Shown: piece by piece, positions 16,195-26,448 of the stretch | How positions within the stretch are numbered: the first letter of the stretch is position 1 | Layout: every line of letters begins with the position of its first letter | Source of the DNA: Clostridium beijerinckii | GTDB taxonomy: Bacteria; Bacillota; Clostridia; Clostridiales; Clostridiaceae | Reading direction: 5' to 3' | Assembly: GCF_018223745.1 (NCBI RefSeq) | Contig: NZ_CP073653.1 | Location: forward strand, 1,665,001-1,729,000 | Length of the DNA: 64,000 bases | Notes under the pieces: generated by a model | Told to the model about the DNA's origin: nothing | Database searches by the model: none | Seen by the model: the letters and a program-made list of their open reading frames with translations, nothing else | Program-made: the position numbers and the translations under genes

Positions 16195-17229
16195 CTATTT
16201 TAAATTAGATAATTGTCCAACAGATTGACGTTCGACTAATTCTACATCTAAAGTTATTTTGTTGTTTGATACAGAACCCTTTTCGATATACTCTATGAGT
16301 AGATCTACAGCTTTTGTTGCTTTAGACTCTATATCCTGAGAAATAGTAGTGAGTTTTGGCGTAACATAAACGGATGGTAGAAGATTATCAAAACCAATAA
16401 CTGATAAATCATTAGGAACAATTTTTCCATTTAATTTAGCACCTTCAATTATACCAATTCCCATAATATCAGCCGTTGTAAATACAGCAGAAACATCAAA
16501 TTCTTTATTACATATAGACCTGCCTAAATTGATACCAACTTCGTAGTTAGGTTCTACGTCGACTATGAGACTTTCATTAAACTCAATATTAGATTCTAAT
16601 AAAGCATCTTTATAGCCTTCAAGTCTTTTTATAATCTGAGGAATTGGGATACCATCTTTATGACATGGCCCTGCAAATAGAATTTTCCTATGTCCATTAT
16701 TTATAAGATAGCGAGTAGCTATATAACCGCCTTTATAATCATTTATACCTACACTTATTATGTTATCAATTTTTGAATAACTATCTAGAAATACCATTGG
16801 AAGTTTATTTTCCTTTAATATTGAATAGATAAGATTGTCATAGTCAGGCATTAAAAATATAGCACCATCCATATTCCAATTTTTAAGCAATGCAGATATA
16901 TCTGAAACATCCTTAACTGAGCGAACCATTAAATAGTATCCGTTTTCACGAACTACATTTTGTATAATGCCAAATAATTCACTAATATAAGGATCTTTAA
17001 ATAAATTATTAAACGAACCTTTAATGGGAACTATAACTCCTATAATTTTAGAGGATTTAGCTGTCAAGCTTCGTGCAGTTAGATTAGGAACATAATTATA
17101 TTTTTGTATTATCTTTTCTATTTTTTCTATAGTCTTTTTTGATACTTTTGAATGATTTCCATTTATTACATTTGATACTGTCATGATACTGACACCAGCT
17201 TCAGCTGCGATATCTTTTAGTGTAACCAT
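16195..17229 (-). CDS. LacI-family transcriptional regulator
   Basis: A 344-residue LacI/GalR repressor. The DNA-binding helix-turn-helix is at residues 1-25 (VTLKDIAAEAGVSIMTVSNVING), followed by the hinge RSLTAKSSKIIGVIVP and a periplasmic-binding-like effector domain (GHRKILFAGP, VFTTADIMGIG, LSVIGFDN). It is divergent from the alpha-glucoside operon and probably represses it through the 14-bp palindrome next to that promoter. GGAGG precedes the ATG on the minus strand. The effector, likely a maltose or other glucoside sugar, is inferred from the neighbours. Confidence 0.93.
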   Translation of the reverse strand: MVTLKDIAAEAGVSIMTVSNVINGNHSKVSKKTIEKIEKIIQKYNYVPNLTARSLTAKSSKIIGVIVPIKGSFNNLFKDPYISELFGIIQNVVRENGYYLMVRSVKDVSDISALLKNWNMDGAIFLMPDYDNLIYSILKENKLPMVFLDSYSKIDNIISVGINDYKGGYIATRYLINNGHRKILFAGPCHKDGIPIPQIIKRLEGYKDALLESNIEFNESLIVDVEPNYEVGINLGRSICNKEFDVSAVFTTADIMGIGIIEGAKLNGKIVPNDLSVIGFDNLLPSVYVTPKLTTISQDIESKATKAVDLLIEYIEKGSVSNNKITLDVELVERQSVGQLSNLK

Positions 17230-17545
17230 AATTGCCTCCTAGTTTACCGATATACTATTATGAAGATAAGTGTATATAGATAATATTAATATATATTACA
17301 TATTATTGCAATGAGAGCATATGCATTAATCATAAGAATTAACGTATGGGAAAGATACCTCATGACCTTTAAATATAAGAAAAGTAAAGTATTTAAAGTA
17401 GGTTTAATCACTAGGTTTACGAGATATTAAATACTTGAATAAACAAAAGAAAAGTACTAAGAATTCTTAAGTTATTAAATTAGATATATATAATAGTAAA
17501 TATAAAAAATGTAGATAATTGAGGTAAAAATGCATATGAAAACGA

Positions 17546-17597
17546 TTGACAGAAAAAAGAAACAATGTTAATCTTATGATATAGTTTAGCGCTAAAC
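17546..17597 (+). promoter_or_regulatory. Promoter and LacI-type operator of the glucoside operon
   Basis: TTGACA (17546-17551) and TAATCT (17569-17574) are 17 bp apart. The perfect palindrome GTTTAGCGCTAAAC (17584-17597), a LacI-family operator form with central GC, lies just downstream of the predicted start, so repressor binding would block transcription. The partially cre-like TGAAAACGATTGACA overlaps the -35 but departs from the cre consensus. Confidence 0.75.
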
Positions 17598-17675
17598 ATA
17601 ATGACTCGAAGATAGGCATAATAATGTAAATATAAATCATATTAATCTAAATAAATGTATATGAGGTGAAAAGAT

Positions 17676-18968
17676 ATGAGGAAAAAAGTGTTAGCAGCAT
17701 TACTTGCAAGTGCTATGGTAATTGGTTCTTTATCAGGCTGTGGAAGTAGCTCGAGTCAAGCTAGTTCTGATTCTAAAACATCAACTGGGAATAGTGAAGC
17801 AATTCGCTTCGTAAATACGAAAATTGAGATTGACAAGCCACTAAAAGAATTTGCAAAAAAATATCAAGAGAAAACTGGACAAGAGGTAGATATTGAATCT
17901 CTTGGAGGTGGAGTAGATGTTAATGGACAGTTAAAGAATTATTTAGCAGCAGGAAATATGCCAGATATATATGCGTTTGGACCAGATTCGTATGTTTCAT
18001 TTAAAGATTATTTAACAGACTTAAGTGATCAAGAATGGATAAAAGATACTGATTTTGCATTTAAGGGTGATGACGGTAAGGTGTATGGATTTCCATTTGC
18101 TATTGAAGGTATTGGATTAGTGTATAATGCAGATATATTGAAGAAGGCTGGGATTGATCCAAAGACTTTAACAAACATCAATGCTTATAAAGAAGCGTTC
18201 AAAAAAATTGATGGAATGAAAGATCAGTTAGGTATTCAAGCGGTTGCATCAGTAGCAGCAGAATCAGGACAAATGTATTGGTCAACTGGTAATCATATCA
18301 TGGGGGCTTATTTATCAGAAGGACTAGATAGAAAAGATAAAAAATATATTGATATGTTGAATAAAGGACAATTGGACGACGAGCGTTTTGGGGAATTTGC
18401 TGACTATGTAAAATTATTATTTGATTATGCAGACAAGACTGTTTTAATATCAGGTACTTACGATGATCAGTTAGCATTATGGGCAAAGGGAAAAACAGCT
18501 TTTATTACTCAAGGAAATTGGATAGATCCTTCTTTAGCAACATATGATGTGAAGTTTGATTGCGGAATTGCGCCACCAGCATTTACTACAAAAGATACCC
18601 CAGGTATTTTAGCAGATGCACCAGCTTATTGGGGAATTTATAAAGATAGTAAAAAAATAGATGCGTGCAAAGAATTTCTTAAAGCTTTTGTCTCTACAGA
18701 AGAAGGGCAAAAATGTTTGATAAAAGATAGTGGAATGGTTTCACCATTTAAGACAAGCACTATTGAACCAGACTTACCTTTAGCAAAGAGCGAGAGCAAT
18801 TATATTAAAAATAATCAAACTTATGCATGGGATTGGACACATATGAAAGATGGTATTGCAATGAATTCTACAGGACCTGTTTTTGAATTGTATGCTAAAG
18901 GCCAATTAGATAAAGATGGATTTACAAAAGCAATGAAGAAAGCAGTTTCAGATTATATGGCAAAATAA
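17676..18968 (+). CDS. Sugar ABC transporter substrate-binding lipoprotein
   Basis: A 430-residue extracellular solute-binding protein (family 1). Residues 1-22 form a lipoprotein signal with the lipobox LSGC (Cys22) and a Ser-rich linker after it. The body shows ABC sugar-binder features such as AAGNMPDIYAFG, EGIGLVYNADILKKAGI and KGKTAFITQGNW. It should bind an oligosaccharide outside the cell for the two permeases that follow; the GH31/GH13 enzymes point to alpha-glucosides such as maltose or isomaltose. A hairpin after the gene may raise its expression above that of the permeases. Confidence 0.92.
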   Translation: MRKKVLAALLASAMVIGSLSGCGSSSSQASSDSKTSTGNSEAIRFVNTKIEIDKPLKEFAKKYQEKTGQEVDIESLGGGVDVNGQLKNYLAAGNMPDIYAFGPDSYVSFKDYLTDLSDQEWIKDTDFAFKGDDGKVYGFPFAIEGIGLVYNADILKKAGIDPKTLTNINAYKEAFKKIDGMKDQLGIQAVASVAAESGQMYWSTGNHIMGAYLSEGLDRKDKKYIDMLNKGQLDDERFGEFADYVKLLFDYADKTVLISGTYDDQLALWAKGKTAFITQGNWIDPSLATYDVKFDCGIAPPAFTTKDTPGILADAPAYWGIYKDSKKIDACKEFLKAFVSTEEGQKCLIKDSGMVSPFKTSTIEPDLPLAKSESNYIKNNQTYAWDWTHMKDGIAMNSTGPVFELYAKGQLDKDGFTKAMKKAVSDYMAK

Positions 18969-18985
18969 TAACTGTAGTATAAATT

Positions 18986-19018
18986 ATATAGGTTACTTTC
19001 AAATAGAGTAACCTATAT
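18986..19018 (+). terminator. Hairpin between binding protein and permease genes
   Basis: ATATAGGTTACT and AGAGTAACCTATAT pair around a short loop, with no long T-run. Such intergenic stems after a binding-protein gene often protect the upstream message or attenuate transcription. Confidence 0.6.
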
Positions 19019-19129
19019 TAATTATATTTTTTGTACAGGTGAAATATTAAAAGGGGGGAAGCATAAGCGCAAAGTATGGGCAATTACAACAATGATTATA
19101 ATAATCATTCAAGTTTAGGAGGAAAAAGC

Positions 19130-20170
19130 ATGAATACAAATATAAAAAGATTGCTTTCAATCGGAGTAATGTTGTTTGGCATTTTAGCCATGGCTTTTGC
19201 ACTATATCTAGATATTATTGGTAGTAAAAACACGATGCGTGGAACTATATTAATTGTAGGTGCTTTATTAGTAATTTTAGGCTTATATAGTTTTCCAACT
19301 AAGAAGCATAGAATGATAATTAATATACTATTTCTATTTCCATTGCTATTTGCATTTTTTGTAACTGTGTTAATACCATTTGTATGCGGTGTTTTTTATT
19401 CCTTTACTAACTGGAATGGGATTAAGTTTACTGAATTTGTTGGATTAGGCAATTATATAAGTATGTTTAAATCTGAGGACTACGTATATTCATTTATAGT
19501 AACTTTTATTTTTACAGTTGTTAATATGATTCTTGTAAATTCGGCAGCGTTTGCATTAGCACTATTTTGTACATCAAAAGTAAAAGGAAAAAATTTTTAT
19601 CGTGCAGCTTTCTTTATACCAAATTTAATTGGTGGAATTGTGCTTGGTTATGTGTGGCAGTTTATTTTTAATAAGGTATTCACAGTCGTAATAAATGGTA
19701 GTGCGTCTATGCTTACAAACCCTAATTTAGCATTAATGGCAATTTTAATAGTTAGCACTTGGCAATATGCAGGGTACATTATGATGATTTATGTTACAGG
19801 ATTACAAAATGTTCCTCAAGATATTCTTGAGGCATCTAGTGTAGATGGTGCAAGCGGCTGGGTTACACTGTTTAAAATTAAGATTCCAATGATTGCTAAT
19901 ACATTTACAGTTTGTATATTTCTAACATTGGTTAATTCGTTTAAGCAGTTTGATTTAAATTTAGCAATAACTAATGGTGCTCCTAGTAGAATTTTAAATG
20001 GAAATATTGTTCAATCAACAGAGTTTTTAGCTCTTAATATTTATAATACTGCAATTGGCAAAAATCAATATGCTCTTGGACAAACTAAGGCGGTTATATT
20101 CTTTATTATATTGGCAGTTGTATCATTAACTCAGGTATATATAAGTAAGAAGAAGGAGGTAGAAGTATAA
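19130..20170 (+). CDS. Sugar ABC transporter permease, MalF type
   Basis: A 346-residue inner membrane permease with about eight transmembrane segments; two lie in the first 70 residues, ahead of the usual six-helix core. The EAA loop reads EASSVDGASGWVTLFKIKIPM. The ATG at 19130 has AGGAGG 8 bp before it; an upstream in-frame ATG 18 codons earlier lacks one. It pairs with the next permease, whose ATG overlaps this stop codon by one base. No ATPase gene is in the operon. Confidence 0.92.
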   Translation: MNTNIKRLLSIGVMLFGILAMAFALYLDIIGSKNTMRGTILIVGALLVILGLYSFPTKKHRMIINILFLFPLLFAFFVTVLIPFVCGVFYSFTNWNGIKFTEFVGLGNYISMFKSEDYVYSFIVTFIFTVVNMILVNSAAFALALFCTSKVKGKNFYRAAFFIPNLIGGIVLGYVWQFIFNKVFTVVINGSASMLTNPNLALMAILIVSTWQYAGYIMMIYVTGLQNVPQDILEASSVDGASGWVTLFKIKIPMIANTFTVCIFLTLVNSFKQFDLNLAITNGAPSRILNGNIVQSTEFLALNIYNTAIGKNQYALGQTKAVIFFIILAVVSLTQVYISKKKEVEV

Positions 20171-21027
20171 TGAAGTCGATAAAAACAAGAAGTATGATTG
20201 GAGAGATTATTGGAATTATACTTGCTCTTATAATTCTTTCACCATTTATTTTAGTGATTTTAAATTCAGCTAAAACAAGTGCAGATATTGTAATCAGCCC
20301 TCTTTCTATTCCTAATAAATGGGGACAGATGTTAACAAACTTTAAAAATGTAATACACAACGATAGCTTTAATTATTGGAAATCTTTTTTTAGTTCATTA
20401 TTTATTACAATCGTTTCGTTGGCTCTATTGTCTCTTTTTTCATCCATGACAGCATGGGTACTTTGCCGAAATAAGAGAAAATGGTCTGGATTTATTTTTA
20501 TGCTTCTTGTGGCAGCTATGGTTATACCTTTCCAAGTTGTTATGCTCCCTTTACTTTCCACATTCAGAAATATATCTAATTTTCTGGGAATTCAAATGCT
20601 GCAAAGTTATCAAGGTGTCATATTTGCTTACCTAGGATTTGGTGGAAGCATGTCTGTCTTTATCCTTCATGGTTTTATAAAAGGAATTCCACGTGAATTA
20701 GAAGAAGCAGCATGGATTGATGGCTGTAGCCCAGAAGGAACTTTTTTTAGAATTATTTTTCCTCTACTAAAGCCAGTTCAAATGACAATTTTGATTTTAA
20801 ATGGAATTTGGATATGGAATGATTATCTATTACCATCATTAATGCTTGGGTTAAATGGTAAAATAAAAACTCTTCCAGTAGCAGTAAGTGCTTTTGTAGG
20901 ATCCTACGTAAAGCAATGGGACTTAATTCTTTCAGCTGCATTTTTAGCAATGATACCAATTATCATCTTATTCTTATTTGCTCAAAAGCAAATAATTAAA
21001 GGCATAGTAGATGGTGCAATTAAATAA
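20170..21027 (+). CDS. Sugar ABC transporter permease, MalG type
   Basis: A 285-residue permease with six predicted membrane segments and the EAA loop EEAAWIDGCSPEGTFFRIIFPL. It forms the membrane channel together with the preceding MalF-type subunit; the two genes overlap by one base, implying translational coupling. The ATPase is probably a shared MsmK/UgpC-like protein encoded elsewhere. Confidence 0.92.
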   Translation: MKSIKTRSMIGEIIGIILALIILSPFILVILNSAKTSADIVISPLSIPNKWGQMLTNFKNVIHNDSFNYWKSFFSSLFITIVSLALLSLFSSMTAWVLCRNKRKWSGFIFMLLVAAMVIPFQVVMLPLLSTFRNISNFLGIQMLQSYQGVIFAYLGFGGSMSVFILHGFIKGIPRELEEAAWIDGCSPEGTFFRIIFPLLKPVQMTILILNGIWIWNDYLLPSLMLGLNGKIKTLPVAVSAFVGSYVKQWDLILSAAFLAMIPIIILFLFAQKQIIKGIVDGAIK

Positions 21028-21147
21028 GTAATAAATTTATAAAATAATAGATAGTCGAAGTAAAAGATATTATTAATAAAAATCTTAAGTGGATTTTTGG
21101 GAATAAAAGCATTTTTAGAAAATGTTGAAACAATGGAGGTACTAGGT

Positions 21148-23520
21148 ATGGGAAAATATCAGGAAGAAAAAATGAAATTTGGTAAAATGCTAAGTCATAA
21201 AATCGAAAATAACATAATCAATATTAGATTCCAAGAGAAAGCTGTTTTTATAAAAGTATTGAATTCGTATATAATTAATTTCTTTGTGCCTTTACATAGG
21301 GAGGAAAGAAATTCTAAAGCAGTTGGAAATTTAAAAGATGATTATTATGATTTTAAAGTTGAAAATATAACAAATGGAATTCAGATAATCACAGAAAAAT
21401 TAGTTTGTAAGATTTATGATGAATTTAAAGTAGATATTTATGATAAGAGGGGAACATTACTGTGTGCAGATTATAGAGGTGAAAGTAAACCTTTTAAAAG
21501 AAGATATGGTGATTATATGCTTGCAGAATCAGAGGGGCATTCTCTTAGGGAAGAATCTGATTACAAGGTATATGTATCAAAAAGAATGGAAGAAGAAATG
21601 TATTTCTATGGTTTTGGAGAAAAGACAGGGCATTTAAATAAAAAAGGATATCATTATGTAAATTGGAATACAGATAATCCAAAGCCCCATGGAGAAACAT
21701 TTGATAGGCTTTATAAATCAATTCCATTTTTTGTTGGATTGAGCAAAGATAATGCATTTGGAATATTTTTTGATAACCACTTTGAGACTCATTTTGACAT
21801 GGGAAAAGATAATTCTGAATATTATTATTTCGCTGCAGTTGATGGGAATTTAGATTATTATTTTATTTATGGTCCATCAGTTAAAAATGTTATTAAAGGA
21901 TATACTGAAATTACTGGGAAAATGCCTTTGCCACAAATATGGACTCTTGGTTATCAGCAATGCAGATGGTCTTATGACTCAGAAGAAAGACTCATGGAAA
22001 TTGCAAGCACTCTTAGAGAAAAGGAGATACCTTGCGATACATTATATTTAGATATAGATTATATGGATGGCTATAGGGTATTTACGTGGGATAATGAAAA
22101 ATTTCAGAATCCAGAAGTAATGATTAAAAAATTAAATAACATGGGATTTAAAGTGGTAACTATAATAGACCCAGGAGTTAAAGTTGATAAAGGATATAAG
22201 ATTTATGACGAAGGACTCAGAAAAGGGTATTTTGCAACAGACAAATCAGGTATAACATATGTAAATGAAGTTTGGCCAGGAGATGCTGTTTATCCTGATT
22301 TTTTAAATTCAAAGGTTAGAGATTGGTGGTCAGGAAATCAAAAGATAATGATAGATTCAGGTGTGAGTGGAATCTGGAATGACATGAATGAACCTGCAAG
22401 CTTTAGAGGACCATTACCAGATGATGTAATGTTCAATAATGATGGAATTACAGTTAATCATAAAGAAGCTCATAATGTATATGGCCATATGATGGCTAAG
22501 GCTACTTATGATGGAGTGAAGAAAGCAACTGGAAAGAGACCTTTTGTAGTAACAAGAGCGTGTTATGCAGGAACTCAGAAATACTCAACTGTGTGGACGG
22601 GAGACAATCAAAGCACATGGGAGCACTTAAGAATGTCGATTCCAATGCTTATGAACCTAGGACTTAGTGGAATGGCTTTTTGTGGGACTGACGTAGGAGG
22701 CTTTGGATATGATTGTACTGGGGAATTATTAAGCCGATGGGTTCAAGTTGGAGCATTTACTCCACTTTTTAGAAATCATTCTTCTATGGGAACAAGAGAT
22801 CAAGAACCCTGGGCATTTGATAAAGATACTGAGGAAATCAATAAGAAGTATATAAAATTACGATATAAGCTAATTCCATATATATACGACATGATGTGGG
22901 AGTGTAGTAAGAATGGAGCACCACTTATAAGGCCGCTTTTATTTAATTATCAGAGTGATAAAAATACTTATGAAATTAATGATGAGTTCCTTTGTGGAGA
23001 TAATATTTTAGTTGCACCAGTTGTTGAGCAAGGATTAAAAGCTAGAAGCATATATCTTCCTGAAGGGGAGAATTGGATAGATTATTGGACAAAAGAAGAA
23101 TATAAAGGTGGACAATATATAATTAAAAAAACTCCGTTAGACCTATGTCCGATATTTATTAAAGGAGGAACATTGATTCCAGTAGGGCAAGTACAAAATT
23201 ATATTGGTGAAAAACAATCTAATTCATTAACTATAGAAGTTTATCTATCTAATGATAATTCTGATACCGAATATAATCACTATGTTGATGATGGAGAAAG
23301 TTTTAAATATGAATTAGGAGAATTTAATAATTATAAAATTAAAGTAGTCAATAAGGAGAAAATCGAAATAAAAATTGACTTGATAAATTATAGATATGAT
23401 GACAAATATGAAAATATAGAATTTATCGTTCACAATTTAAATAAGAAAACTTTAGTCATAAATGGAGAAACAGTGGAAGTTATAAATGGCAAGGCGTTTA
23501 TAGCTAATCCAGCAAGATAA
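21148..23520 (+). CDS. GH31 alpha-glucosidase
   Basis: A glycoside hydrolase family 31 enzyme of 790 residues. The nucleophile is Asp412 in GIWNDMNEPASF and the probable acid/base is Asp486 in WTGDNQSTW; other family marks are YQQCRWSY and LYLDIDYMDGYRVFTWD. There is no signal peptide, so it should hydrolyse imported alpha-glucosides in the cytosol. The ATG at 21148 is chosen because GGAGG lies 8 bp before it; an upstream in-frame TTG is less likely. It is the fourth gene of the uptake operon. Confidence 0.93.
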   Translation: MGKYQEEKMKFGKMLSHKIENNIINIRFQEKAVFIKVLNSYIINFFVPLHREERNSKAVGNLKDDYYDFKVENITNGIQIITEKLVCKIYDEFKVDIYDKRGTLLCADYRGESKPFKRRYGDYMLAESEGHSLREESDYKVYVSKRMEEEMYFYGFGEKTGHLNKKGYHYVNWNTDNPKPHGETFDRLYKSIPFFVGLSKDNAFGIFFDNHFETHFDMGKDNSEYYYFAAVDGNLDYYFIYGPSVKNVIKGYTEITGKMPLPQIWTLGYQQCRWSYDSEERLMEIASTLREKEIPCDTLYLDIDYMDGYRVFTWDNEKFQNPEVMIKKLNNMGFKVVTIIDPGVKVDKGYKIYDEGLRKGYFATDKSGITYVNEVWPGDAVYPDFLNSKVRDWWSGNQKIMIDSGVSGIWNDMNEPASFRGPLPDDVMFNNDGITVNHKEAHNVYGHMMAKATYDGVKKATGKRPFVVTRACYAGTQKYSTVWTGDNQSTWEHLRMSIPMLMNLGLSGMAFCGTDVGGFGYDCTGELLSRWVQVGAFTPLFRNHSSMGTRDQEPWAFDKDTEEINKKYIKLRYKLIPYIYDMMWECSKNGAPLIRPLLFNYQSDKNTYEINDEFLCGDNILVAPVVEQGLKARSIYLPEGENWIDYWTKEEYKGGQYIIKKTPLDLCPIFIKGGTLIPVGQVQNYIGEKQSNSLTIEVYLSNDNSDTEYNHYVDDGESFKYELGEFNNYKIKVVNKEKIEIKIDLINYRYDDKYENIEFIVHNLNKKTLVINGETVEVINGKAFIANPAR

Positions 23521-23554
23521 ATATATTCAATACTAATTTAGGAGGTTTTACGTT

Positions 23555-25219
23555 ATGAAGAAATGGTGGCATGACAAGGTAGCATATCAAATATATCCAA
23601 AAAGCTTTTGTGATTCAAATGGAGATGGAATAGGTGATTTAAAGGGGATTATCAGTAAACTTGATTATTTAAAAGACCTAGGAGTGGATATAATTTGGCT
23701 ATCACCAATTTATTGTTCTCCTTTAGTAGATCAAGGTTATGATATATCTGATTATTATAATATTGATCCAAGGTTTGGAACTATGGAGGATATGGATGAA
23801 CTTCTAAGGCAAGCAAAAAAAAGAAATATGTATATATTAATGGATTTAGTAGTCAACCACTGCTCAGATAAGCATGAGTGGTTTAAGAAAGCATTGGATG
23901 ATCCAGAAGGAGAATATGCAGATTATTTTTATATTCGTGAAGGTAAAGGTGATAATCATCCTTGTAATTGGCGATCTTACTTTGGCGGAAGCGTATGGGA
24001 AAAGATACCTAACACTAATAAATATTATCTGCATTTATTTGCAAAAGAGCAGCCAGACTTAAATTGGGAAAATCCGAAACTAAAAAATGAAATATTTAAG
24101 ATGGTTAACTGGTGGCTTAAAAAAGGATTAGCAGGTTTCAGAATTGATGCCATTATTAACATAAAAAAGGATTTGAGATTTCAAGACTTTCCAGCTGATA
24201 GAGAAGATGGACTTTGCAGTATAGATAGAATGTTAGAAGCAGCAGAAGGCGTAGGGAACATGTTACATGAGTTAAAAGAGAAAACCTTCGAAAAATTTGA
24301 TGCATTTACAGTTGGAGAAGTTTTCAACAGAAAAGAAGGAGAACTTGATAAATTTATAGGTGAAGACGGATACTTCTCTTCTATCTTCGATTTTGAGATG
24401 GAAGTCTTGGGAAAAAGTGAATTTGGTTGGTATGATAATAAACCTTTCTCAATTAACGAGTTAAGAAAAGCTATTTTTAACAGTCAATTAGAGACAAGTG
24501 GAGTAGGTTTTAAGGCTAATATTATTGAAAATCATGATGAGCCGAGAGGCGTAAGTAGATATATTCCTGAACAAGACTTAAATGATAGAAGCAAGAAAAT
24601 GCTTGGGGCAATATCGCTTATGCTTAGAGGAATACCGTTTATTTATCAGGGACAAGAGATTGGAATGACAAATAACAAATTCAATTCCATAAAAGAATTT
24701 GACGATATTGCAACAATAGACCAATATAATGTAGCTATTGAAAAAGGATATAGTGATGAAGAAGCACTAAAAATTATAAATATATTTAGCAGAGACAATG
24801 CTAGAACACCGTTCCAGTGGAGTGGAAGTGAAAATGCAGGCTTTACAACTGGCAGGCCTTGGCTTAAAGTTAATGAAAATTATAAAGTTATTAATGCAAA
24901 TTCACAAATTGAAGATGAGGAATCAGTATTTAATTTTTATAAGAAGCTGATAAATTTAAGAAAGTCAGAAGAATTTAAAGATGCCATAGTATACGGAGAA
25001 TTCGTACCGACATTTGAGGAATATGATAACTTGTTTGCTTTTTATAGACAAGGAGAATCTAAGAAATTAATGATACTTGCAAATTACCAAAAGGAAGAGC
25101 AGATTATTGAGTTAGATAAACAATATGTTAAAGTGTTAATAAATAATTGTGAAGAAATAAAGAAAGATAAGAATAAAATCATATTGCAAGGATATCAAGT
25201 ACTTATTCTTGAAGTTTAG
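23555..25219 (+). CDS. GH13 alpha-glucosidase (oligo-1,6-glucosidase/MalL type)
   Basis: A 554-residue GH13 enzyme with a TIM-barrel and C-terminal beta domain. The nucleophile is Asp198 (GFRIDAI), acid/base Glu255 (TVGEVF) and third carboxylate Asp328 (ENHDEPR); the N-terminal pattern WWHDKVAYQIYPKSFCDSNGDGIGDL is typical of MalL, dextran glucosidase and related enzymes. The residue after the nucleophile is Ala where alpha-1,6 enzymes usually have Val, so the linkage preference is uncertain. It is cytosolic. AGGAGG precedes the ATG. It is the last gene of the operon. Confidence 0.93.
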   Translation: MKKWWHDKVAYQIYPKSFCDSNGDGIGDLKGIISKLDYLKDLGVDIIWLSPIYCSPLVDQGYDISDYYNIDPRFGTMEDMDELLRQAKKRNMYILMDLVVNHCSDKHEWFKKALDDPEGEYADYFYIREGKGDNHPCNWRSYFGGSVWEKIPNTNKYYLHLFAKEQPDLNWENPKLKNEIFKMVNWWLKKGLAGFRIDAIINIKKDLRFQDFPADREDGLCSIDRMLEAAEGVGNMLHELKEKTFEKFDAFTVGEVFNRKEGELDKFIGEDGYFSSIFDFEMEVLGKSEFGWYDNKPFSINELRKAIFNSQLETSGVGFKANIIENHDEPRGVSRYIPEQDLNDRSKKMLGAISLMLRGIPFIYQGQEIGMTNNKFNSIKEFDDIATIDQYNVAIEKGYSDEEALKIINIFSRDNARTPFQWSGSENAGFTTGRPWLKVNENYKVINANSQIEDEESVFNFYKKLINLRKSEEFKDAIVYGEFVPTFEEYDNLFAFYRQGESKKLMILANYQKEEQIIELDKQYVKVLINNCEEIKKDKNKIILQGYQVLILEV

Positions 25220-25261
25220 TAAAGGTAATATGCTTACGGTATAAAATTGAATAAATATAAT

Positions 25262-25300
25262 GGAATTCTCTCCAAAAGACCTGGAGAGAATTCTTTATTG
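25262..25300 (+). terminator. Terminator of the alpha-glucoside operon
   Basis: GAATTCTCTCC and GGAGAGAATTC pair perfectly around a 9-nt loop and are followed by TTTATT. Confidence 0.85.
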
Positions 25301-25437
25301 CATACTAAAATATTAATATAAAAGTAATATAATAATAAATAAAACTTAATTATTTTTGTGCTATAATGAACGGGAATAAAGGAAATTAAATTTTTGGACA
25401 TAATTTGTAGCATAATAATATAAGGAGAATAGAAAAT

Positions 25438-26325
25438 ATGAAATTCAAATCATTTATATCAAAAGCAATTATTTCATCTTTAACTTTGAGTTTGTTTTTT
25501 ACTTCAGTTACAGGAAGACAGGCGTTTGCAGATTCATTTAAATCTGTTACGTTAGGAGCTGATTTAAGCGATGCTCAAAAGGCAGAAATGTTAAAATATT
25601 TTGAAGTAACAAAAAGTGATGCTAATGTATTAGAGGTAACATCAAAGGAAGAACATTCATATTTAGGTAAAGTTGCAACAGAAGCTCAACTTGGTAATAA
25701 AGCAATATCATGTTCTTATGTAGAACCGACTGAAAAAGGAGGAATAAATGTTACTACAAACAATCTTACTTGGGTTAATGACGGCATGATAAAAAATGCG
25801 TTGATTACAGCAGGAGTAGAAAATGCAAATGTAAAAGCATCTGCGCCATTTAAAGTATCAGGAACTGCTGCACTTACAGGAATATTAAAAGGATTTGAAA
25901 ATAGTAGTACAGGAAAAAAGATTGATGAAAATAAAAAAGAAGCAGCTAATGAAGAATTGGTTACTACAGGAGATATCGCAGAGAAGATAGGGCAAAATGA
26001 TGCTAGTAATTTAATGAATGACATAAAAAAAGATGTAGTAAAGGAAAAACCAAAAACAGATGAAGAATTAAATAAGATAGTAGATAAGGCTGTTAAAGAC
26101 TATAAAGGCAATTTATCAGATGATGATATAGCTAAAATTAAAGATGTAATGAGTAAAATAAATTCATTAGATCTTAACTATAATAATTTAAAAGCGCAGA
26201 TGGATGATGTAACGAATCAATTAAAAGATAAGCTAACAAGCAAAGAAGCACAAGGTTTTTTTGATAAGTTAGAAAAAATGTTCTCTGATTTTTTAAGTTC
26301 AATTAAAGGTGCATTTTCTAAGTAA
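25438..26325 (+). CDS. Secreted DUF1002 protein
   Basis: A 295-residue exported protein. It has a signal peptide (residues 1-31, ending AFADS) and then the DUF1002 pattern SVTLGADLSDAQKAEMLKYF, NAITAGV-like ALITAGVENANVKASAPFKVSGTAALTGILKGFE in part, and a Lys/Asp-rich helical C-terminus. DUF1002 proteins such as Bacillus YpuA are widespread in Firmicutes with no settled function. A promoter with an extended -10 (TGTGCTATAAT) is visible near 25357. It stands alone between terminator-bounded units. Confidence 0.88.
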   Translation: MKFKSFISKAIISSLTLSLFFTSVTGRQAFADSFKSVTLGADLSDAQKAEMLKYFEVTKSDANVLEVTSKEEHSYLGKVATEAQLGNKAISCSYVEPTEKGGINVTTNNLTWVNDGMIKNALITAGVENANVKASAPFKVSGTAALTGILKGFENSSTGKKIDENKKEAANEELVTTGDIAEKIGQNDASNLMNDIKKDVVKEKPKTDEELNKIVDKAVKDYKGNLSDDDIAKIKDVMSKINSLDLNYNNLKAQMDDVTNQLKDKLTSKEAQGFFDKLEKMFSDFLSSIKGAFSK

Positions 26326-26448
26326 CAGATTAAAAGTTTATATTAGTATAATTTAGTTAAAGTAAGAAAATGTGAATTTTAGTTACCATTCTTGAGTATT
26401 ATAGTAATATATGATATAATTATTAATAAGAAATAAATGAATATATTA

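Noticed and set aside
17537-17551. Catabolite-responsive (cre) site overlapping the -35 of the glucoside operon
   Set aside because: TGAAAACGATTGACA matches only the left half of the cre consensus; the right half departs at two conserved positions.
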